From assembly GCA_003149835.1 (NCBI GenBank), contig QAMX01000080.1, positions 1 to 18,164 of the forward strand: a stretch of 18,164 nucleotides of DNA, written 5' to 3'. Source of the stretch: Clostridiales bacterium. GTDB taxonomy: Bacteria; Bacillota; Clostridia; Oscillospirales; QAMX01. This document shows, in pieces, positions 14,849 to 18,164 of the stretch (its first letter is position 1; each line of letters opens with the position of its first letter). The translations under genes were made by a program, and so were the position numbers. The notes under the pieces were generated by a model. That model was not told the origin of the DNA. It did no database searches and saw nothing but the letters and a program-made list of their open reading frames with translations.

Positions 14849-14885
14849 AAAAGAAAGCCTCCGCGCGCAATATTTGCGCGCAGAG
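14849..14885 (-). terminator. Terminator of the rhamnose operon
   Basis: A 12-bp stem (14859-14870 with 14874-14885, one G-T pair) has a 3-nt loop. On the minus strand it is followed by GCTTTCTTTT. It lies 11 nt past the stop of the membrane protein gene and closes the rhaB-rhaA-ASRT-membrane protein unit. Confidence 0.85.
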
Positions 14886-14896
14886 ACTTTTCCAAA

Positions 14897-15421
14897 TCAG
14901 CGGTAAATACTCGTGATCTGATCTTTTTCCTCGCCGGTGACGAGGTTTACAATATCCTTGCTGAACAGATCTTTTCTGCGGAGGAAATACCAGAGATTGA
15001 CGCAGGAATAAATCAGCGCCAGCGGAATCAAAAACCTCGCGTATCGGCCGAACACCGCAGGAACGCTCCCGCAGAACAGCCGCGTGAACAGCCAGATCAG
15101 CGGCCGGTACAGCGCCAGTAGCACTAAGTGCGTCAGCGTGGCGATCAACGCCGCTCGGTTCAGCATGGGCAGAAGCGCAACGTCGGCCACGGCGGTCAGA
15201 ATCAGCAGTATGGCGAAGACCGAAAAAATCCCTTCGTAGGTTGCGCCGCCGCCGGAATAAAACGTCAGGATGGCGTTCCACGTCTCCGTGTCCAGCAGCT
15301 CGTTCAGCATCAGCGCCAGATAGATTAAGATCAACCCGAACAGATAGCCAAACAGATAGATCCGCAACCAGACAGAGCCGCGGTGATAGACGTTGAGCTT
15401 TTCAAGATTGTGGGTATTCAC
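14897..15421 (-). CDS. Four-helix membrane protein in the rhamnose operon
   Basis: 174-aa integral membrane protein of no family I recognise. Hydrophobic segments lie at about residues 19-40, 64-87, 90-115 and 128-148, with a soluble charged C-terminus (RRKDLFSKDIVNLVTGEEKDQITSIYR). No catalytic motif, no signal peptide apart from the first helix. The start is GTG 15421, with GAGGAGGG 7 nt upstream, and a hairpin (15440-15454) between it and the preceding ASRT gene. Last gene of the operon, followed by a terminator. A role in sugar uptake or sensing is inference only; it is too small and irregular to be a known rhamnose transporter. Confidence 0.7.
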   Translation of the reverse strand: MNTHNLEKLNVYHRGSVWLRIYLFGYLFGLILIYLALMLNELLDTETWNAILTFYSGGGATYEGIFSVFAILLILTAVADVALLPMLNRAALIATLTHLVLLALYRPLIWLFTRLFCGSVPAVFGRYARFLIPLALIYSCVNLWYFLRRKDLFSKDIVNLVTGEEKDQITSIYR

Positions 15422-15439
15422 CGTGGTTCCCTCCTCTGC

Positions 15440-15454
15440 GGCGGCTGCGCCGCC
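15440..15454 (-). other. Intercistronic hairpin between the ASRT and membrane protein genes
   Basis: GGCGGC-TGC-GCCGCC, 6 bp with a 3-nt loop, directly after the ASRT stop and just before the GAGGAGGG site of the next gene. It has no T run. It may modulate translation or stability of the downstream gene. Confidence 0.45.
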
Positions 15455-15455
15455 A

Positions 15456-15824
15456 TTATTCGACAGGATAGGCGATCGTCGTCATCAGACCCAGCTCCGG
15501 CTGCGACGACATCAGGCGGCTGTACTGGACGACGACCGGCACGCTGCTCTCGACGAGCATCGCGTACGGCACGTCCTGCGGGACGCTGCGGCCGTCTGTC
15601 GCTTTGAGCTTATCCATGCGGATATGGTGCGTCCTCTTAGCGCCGCACTGCGCTTTGAAGCCGCCCATCTCGTCGCGGTCTTCAAAGTACAGCGTCATGG
15701 TGATCTCGGCGTCCTTGTCGGAGGTGTTCAGAACACAGACCGATTCGTGGCTGTTAAAGAGGCCGTTGGAGTGAGAATCCCAAAATCCGTCTCCGATCAG
15801 CCAGGTGGTTTTTCCGTATGTCAT
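15456..15824 (-). CDS. ASRT-family protein (Anabaena sensory rhodopsin transducer-like)
   Basis: 122-aa soluble beta-rich protein of the ASRT family (Pfam 'sensory rhodopsin transducer'). Diagnostic stretches are TTWLIGDGFWDSHSNG, SHESVCVLNTSDKDAEITMTLYFEDRD, RTHHIRMDKL and PVVVQYSRLMSSQPELGLMTTIAYP, a close match to the pattern of the family's founding protein. In the cyanobacterium it contacts the rhodopsin; most bacterial members have no rhodopsin and have been suggested to bind sugars, often beside carbohydrate genes. Here it follows rhaA, and no rhodopsin is present in the window. ATG 15824 has GAGGG 7 nt upstream; an earlier ATG at 15842 lacks one. A weak internal promoter may exist between 15843 and 15900 on the minus strand (TTGACT with a poor -10). 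Confidence 0.85.
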   Translation of the reverse strand: MTYGKTTWLIGDGFWDSHSNGLFNSHESVCVLNTSDKDAEITMTLYFEDRDEMGGFKAQCGAKRTHHIRMDKLKATDGRSVPQDVPYAMLVESSVPVVVQYSRLMSSQPELGLMTTIAYPVE

Positions 15825-15842
15825 CAGATGACCCTCTTTCAT

Positions 15843-16006
15843 AAAAATGAATTCAATGTGCAGAATCGTTTTTCTAAGATACCGGCAATGTTCAAGTCAA
15901 GCGCTGATCTTCGCAGGACGTCTGAGCAAAACCGGAATGGCCGGTTATGCCGGCGTTCAGACCGGATCATGCCGCTTCGCGGCATCCGCCCCCTGAGCAA
16001 AAGCCT
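15843..16006 (-). other. Gap between rhaA and the ASRT gene with a small hairpin
   Basis: This non-coding gap is long for an operon. It contains ATGCCG-CTTCG-CGGCAT (15969-15985), a stable small hairpin on either strand without a T run, and GC-rich partial repeats (CCGG motifs). It may be a differential-expression processing site. No gene is visible. Confidence 0.4.
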
Positions 16007-17257
16007 TTATCCGCGCTTTGAGGTGACCTCAGCTTCGTATTTTTTGGTTTCGTCGAGCCAGGTCCGGCCGGCGTATTTGCCGGTCTTTTCGCAGAGATAA
16101 TCCCAGACAATCCCCCACGGCAGGCTTTTCAGCTCCTCGCTCAGCGCCAGCACCGAGGTGTTGTCGCCGTTCGCCTCGCACTGTTTGAGCATAGCCGCCG
16201 GTTCCAGATAGGCGCGGAGCAGCGCTTTGCGCGCGTTGCGCGCGCCCACCGTCCACGCCGCGATGCGGTTGATCGAGGCGTCAAAATAGTCGAGGCCGAT
16301 GTGAACGCGGTCTTCAATACCGTTGCGGACGATCTCCTGCATGATCGCCATGAGTTCGTCGTCCATGATGACGACATGGTCGCTGTCCCAGCGGACCGGG
16401 CGCGAGACGTGCAGCATCAGCTCGGGCAGGAACAGCAGCATCGCCGAGATCTTGTTGGAGACCAGCTCGGTCGGGTGGAAATGGCCGGTGTCGAGCGTCG
16501 CCATCCTCTTGCGCGTCGCGCAGTAGCCCATGTAAAACTCATGGCTGCCGACGACGTAGCTCTCGCTGCCGATGCCGAACAGCTTGCTTTCCAGCGTGTC
16601 GCGGTTCCATGCGGGGTTGGTTTCAAACGAGAAAACCTCGTCGAGCGACTCTTCAAGGCGCTTTCTCGGCGCGAAGCGGTCGACAGGCACCTCTTTGCAG
16701 CCGTCATGAATCCAGAGGTTGGTGACACAGGTCTTGCCGGTCTGCTTGCCGAAGGCCTCGCCGATGCGGCGGCAGCACTTGGCGTGTTCAATCCAGAAAG
16801 CGCGGACGGCGGGGTCGGCGCTCGACAGCGAGAAGTCGCCGGAAAGCGGGTGCGAGAAGAAGGTCTCGTTGAAGTCCAGACCGATTTTCAGGCCGTTGGC
16901 CCAGTCGATCCAGCGCGCAAAGTGTTCGGGACCGATCTGGTCGCGCGGGACGGGCGCGTCGGTGTCGAGATAGGTGGCGTGGAGCGAAACCTTCGTCTCG
17001 CCCGGCATGAACGAGAGCACCTTTTCGATATCCGCGCGCAGCTCGTCGGGCGTGCGCGCTTTGCCAGGATAGTTGCCGGTGGTTTGGATGCCGCCGGTCA
17101 GCGCCGCGCCCGGGTTTTCAAAGCCGGTGACGTCGTCGCCCTGCCAGCAGTGCAGCGAAATCGGAACCATCAGCGCCTTGTCGATCGCCGCGTCGGTATC
17201 GACGCCGTAAGCGGCGAACTGCTCGCGCGCGAGTTCATACCGTTTCATCGTATCCAT
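16007..17257 (-). CDS. rhaA: L-rhamnose isomerase
   Basis: 416-aa cytoplasmic enzyme that converts L-rhamnose to L-rhamnulose, the first step of rhamnose breakdown. It is a (beta/alpha)8 metal-dependent isomerase; length is near the E. coli 419 aa. Supporting stretches: ISLHCWQGDDVTGFE, VTNLWIHDGCKE, SKLFGIGSESYVVGSHEFYMGY and LDTGHFHPTE near residues 255-264, which contains metal-ligand Asp and His positions, and LDYFDASINRIAAW near the C-terminal third. The frame opens upstream to 17284, inside rhaB, but GGAGG 9 nt before ATG 17257 sets the start. Only 4 nt separate it from the rhaB stop, so it is translationally linked to it. Confidence 0.97.
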   Translation of the reverse strand: MDTMKRYELAREQFAAYGVDTDAAIDKALMVPISLHCWQGDDVTGFENPGAALTGGIQTTGNYPGKARTPDELRADIEKVLSFMPGETKVSLHATYLDTDAPVPRDQIGPEHFARWIDWANGLKIGLDFNETFFSHPLSGDFSLSSADPAVRAFWIEHAKCCRRIGEAFGKQTGKTCVTNLWIHDGCKEVPVDRFAPRKRLEESLDEVFSFETNPAWNRDTLESKLFGIGSESYVVGSHEFYMGYCATRKRMATLDTGHFHPTELVSNKISAMLLFLPELMLHVSRPVRWDSDHVVIMDDELMAIMQEIVRNGIEDRVHIGLDYFDASINRIAAWTVGARNARKALLRAYLEPAAMLKQCEANGDNTSVLALSEELKSLPWGIVWDYLCEKTGKYAGRTWLDETKKYEAEVTSKRG

Positions 17258-17261
17258 TGAT

Positions 17262-18164
17262 TTATTCCTCCGTTTTCTTTTCAATCAGGTTCAGGAAACG
17301 CCTATACTGTTCATCCCATTCGGCGCGGTCGGAAACCGTATAGTCCTCGACGCCGAACGACGCGGAGACAAGCGAACGCGCCTGCCAGACGTCGGCGACC
17401 TCGCCGGTCGCGATGAGCTGAGCGCAGATGTTGCCGATGGCGGTGGCCTCGACCGGCCCCGCCAGCACGCGCCGCCCTGTGGCGCGCGCCGTGTAGTCCA
17501 TCAGCAGCTTATCCTTGCAGCCGCCGCCGACGACGCGGATCACCGGCAGCGCATAGCCGAGCATGGCTTCAAGCTGTTCGACGGCATAGCGGTACTTCAT
17601 CGCCAGGCTTTCCAGCACGCAACGGAAGATCTCGCCGCGCGTCTCCGGCGCGCTCTGCCCCGTCGCCGTACAGTAGTCGCGGATTTTGCCGATCATATTG
17701 CCCTTTTCAAAAAACGCCGCGGCGTCGGGGTCGATAAAGCGCGCAAAGGCGGGCGCGGCCGCGACCTCCGCGTCGAGCACGGCGTAGTCGATGCTGCCGG
17801 TCCCCTTTTCCAGCTCGCGCTTGACCTCCTGATAGATCCAAAGGCCCATGATGTTTTTCAGGAAGCGGATGGTGCCGCCGAAGCCGCCCTCGTTGGTATA
17901 CTCGATCGCGTAGGCCGCGTCGTCGGTGCGCGGAGCGTCCAGCTCGACGCCGAGCAGGCTCCATGTCCCGCAGGAGATATAGGCGCAGCGCTCGCCGCGT
18001 TCCATGGGGATTGCCAGCACCGCGCTGCCCGTGTCATGCCCGCAGACAGCGGCGACAGGCAGCTTCATTCCGGTTTCGTCGCGGATGGCCTCGGTCGTCT
18101 CGCCGAGGATCTGACCCGGGCGGATCACCGGCAGGAAGATTCGCTCCGGCAGGCCGAGACGTTT
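17262..18164 (-). CDS. rhaB: Rhamnulokinase, N-terminus beyond the window
   Basis: FGGY-family sugar kinase that phosphorylates L-rhamnulose to L-rhamnulose 1-phosphate. About 300 C-terminal codons are visible and the frame runs through the right edge (KRLGLPERIFLPVIRPG...), so the gene starts outside; a GTG at 18128 is internal. Diagnostic parts: AAVCGHDTGSAVLAIP, with the Asp in the catalytic-base position, YISCGTWSLLGVELDAP, YTNEGGFGGTIRFLKNIMGLW, and GGGCKDKLLMDYTARATGRRV in the adenosine-binding half. A full-length enzyme is near 480-490 aa, so about 190 residues are missing. Its stop is followed 4 nt later by rhaA, whose ribosome-binding site lies at the end of rhaB. Confidence 0.96.
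   Translation of the reverse strand, partial: KRLGLPERIFLPVIRPGQILGETTEAIRDETGMKLPVAAVCGHDTGSAVLAIPMERGERCAYISCGTWSLLGVELDAPRTDDAAYAIEYTNEGGFGGTIRFLKNIMGLWIYQEVKRELEKGTGSIDYAVLDAEVAAAPAFARFIDPDAAAFFEKGNMIGKIRDYCTATGQSAPETRGEIFRCVLESLAMKYRYAVEQLEAMLGYALPVIRVVGGGCKDKLLMDYTARATGRRVLAGPVEATAIGNICAQLIATGEVADVWQARSLVSASFGVEDYTVSDRAEWDEQYRRFLNLIEKKTEE

Noticed and set aside
16301..17260. Plus-strand open frame of about 319 codons opposite rhaA
   Set aside because: Shadow frame caused by codon bias; rhaA on the minus strand is certain and the shadow shows no motifs.

Overview
The window looks like chromosomal DNA from a GC-rich member of the Bacillota, class Clostridia (Oscillospirales-like is my best guess, inferred and not proven). 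The reasons are strong Shine-Dalgarno sites (GGAGG-type), consensus sigma-A promoters, the ylxM-ffh-rpsP-khpA-rimM-trmD gene order, tRNAs with encoded CCA, and a clostridial-type L-rhamnose operon. Most of the window is GC-rich. One patch around 12,520-13,200 is clearly AT-rich.

Layout. (a) 1-209: short non-coding edge ending in a strong hairpin terminator. (b) 210-7769, minus: one giant gene for a cyclic beta-1,2-glucan synthase-like protein with a GT84-type glycosyltransferase, a membrane region, a glycoamylase-like middle domain and a GH94-type C-terminus. (c) 7770-8183: divergent intergenic region carrying a good sigma-A promoter for the plus-strand operon and a weaker overlapping candidate for the giant gene. 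(d) 8184-12105, plus: housekeeping operon ylxM, ffh, rpsP, khpA, rimM, trmD (protein targeting, ribosome maturation, tRNA modification). It contains two unusually long internal gaps of about 190 nt. The one before rimM can fold into a branched RNA closed by a long stem and followed by six Ts. (e) 12106-12613: non-coding, with a 19-bp direct repeat and two strong hairpins, the second probably a bidirectional terminator. (f) 12614-13096, minus: AT-rich GyrI-like effector-binding-domain protein, probably acquired. (g) 13201-13640, minus: tRNA operon Met-Glu-Val with a perfect consensus promoter, structured spacers and a terminator. (h) 13659-14774, minus: small cysteine-rich protein and a GH25 lysozyme without signal peptide, behind its own promoter. 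(i) 14897 to the right edge, minus: L-rhamnose operon rhaB (truncated by the window), rhaA, an ASRT-family (sensory rhodopsin transducer-like) protein and a four-helix membrane protein, closed by a terminator.

How the parts fit together. The plus-strand operon couples SRP-dependent membrane targeting to 30S assembly (S16, RimM), a KH RNA-binding protein and m1G37 tRNA methylation, as in many Firmicutes. The rhamnose operon isomerises and phosphorylates L-rhamnose; the ASRT-like protein and its membrane neighbour may add a sugar-sensing or sugar-binding function, which is inference from position. The best candidates for something undescribed are the structured RNA before rimM, the ASRT plus membrane-protein pair in the rhamnose operon, and the tRNA-Val(CAC) with C at position 33.
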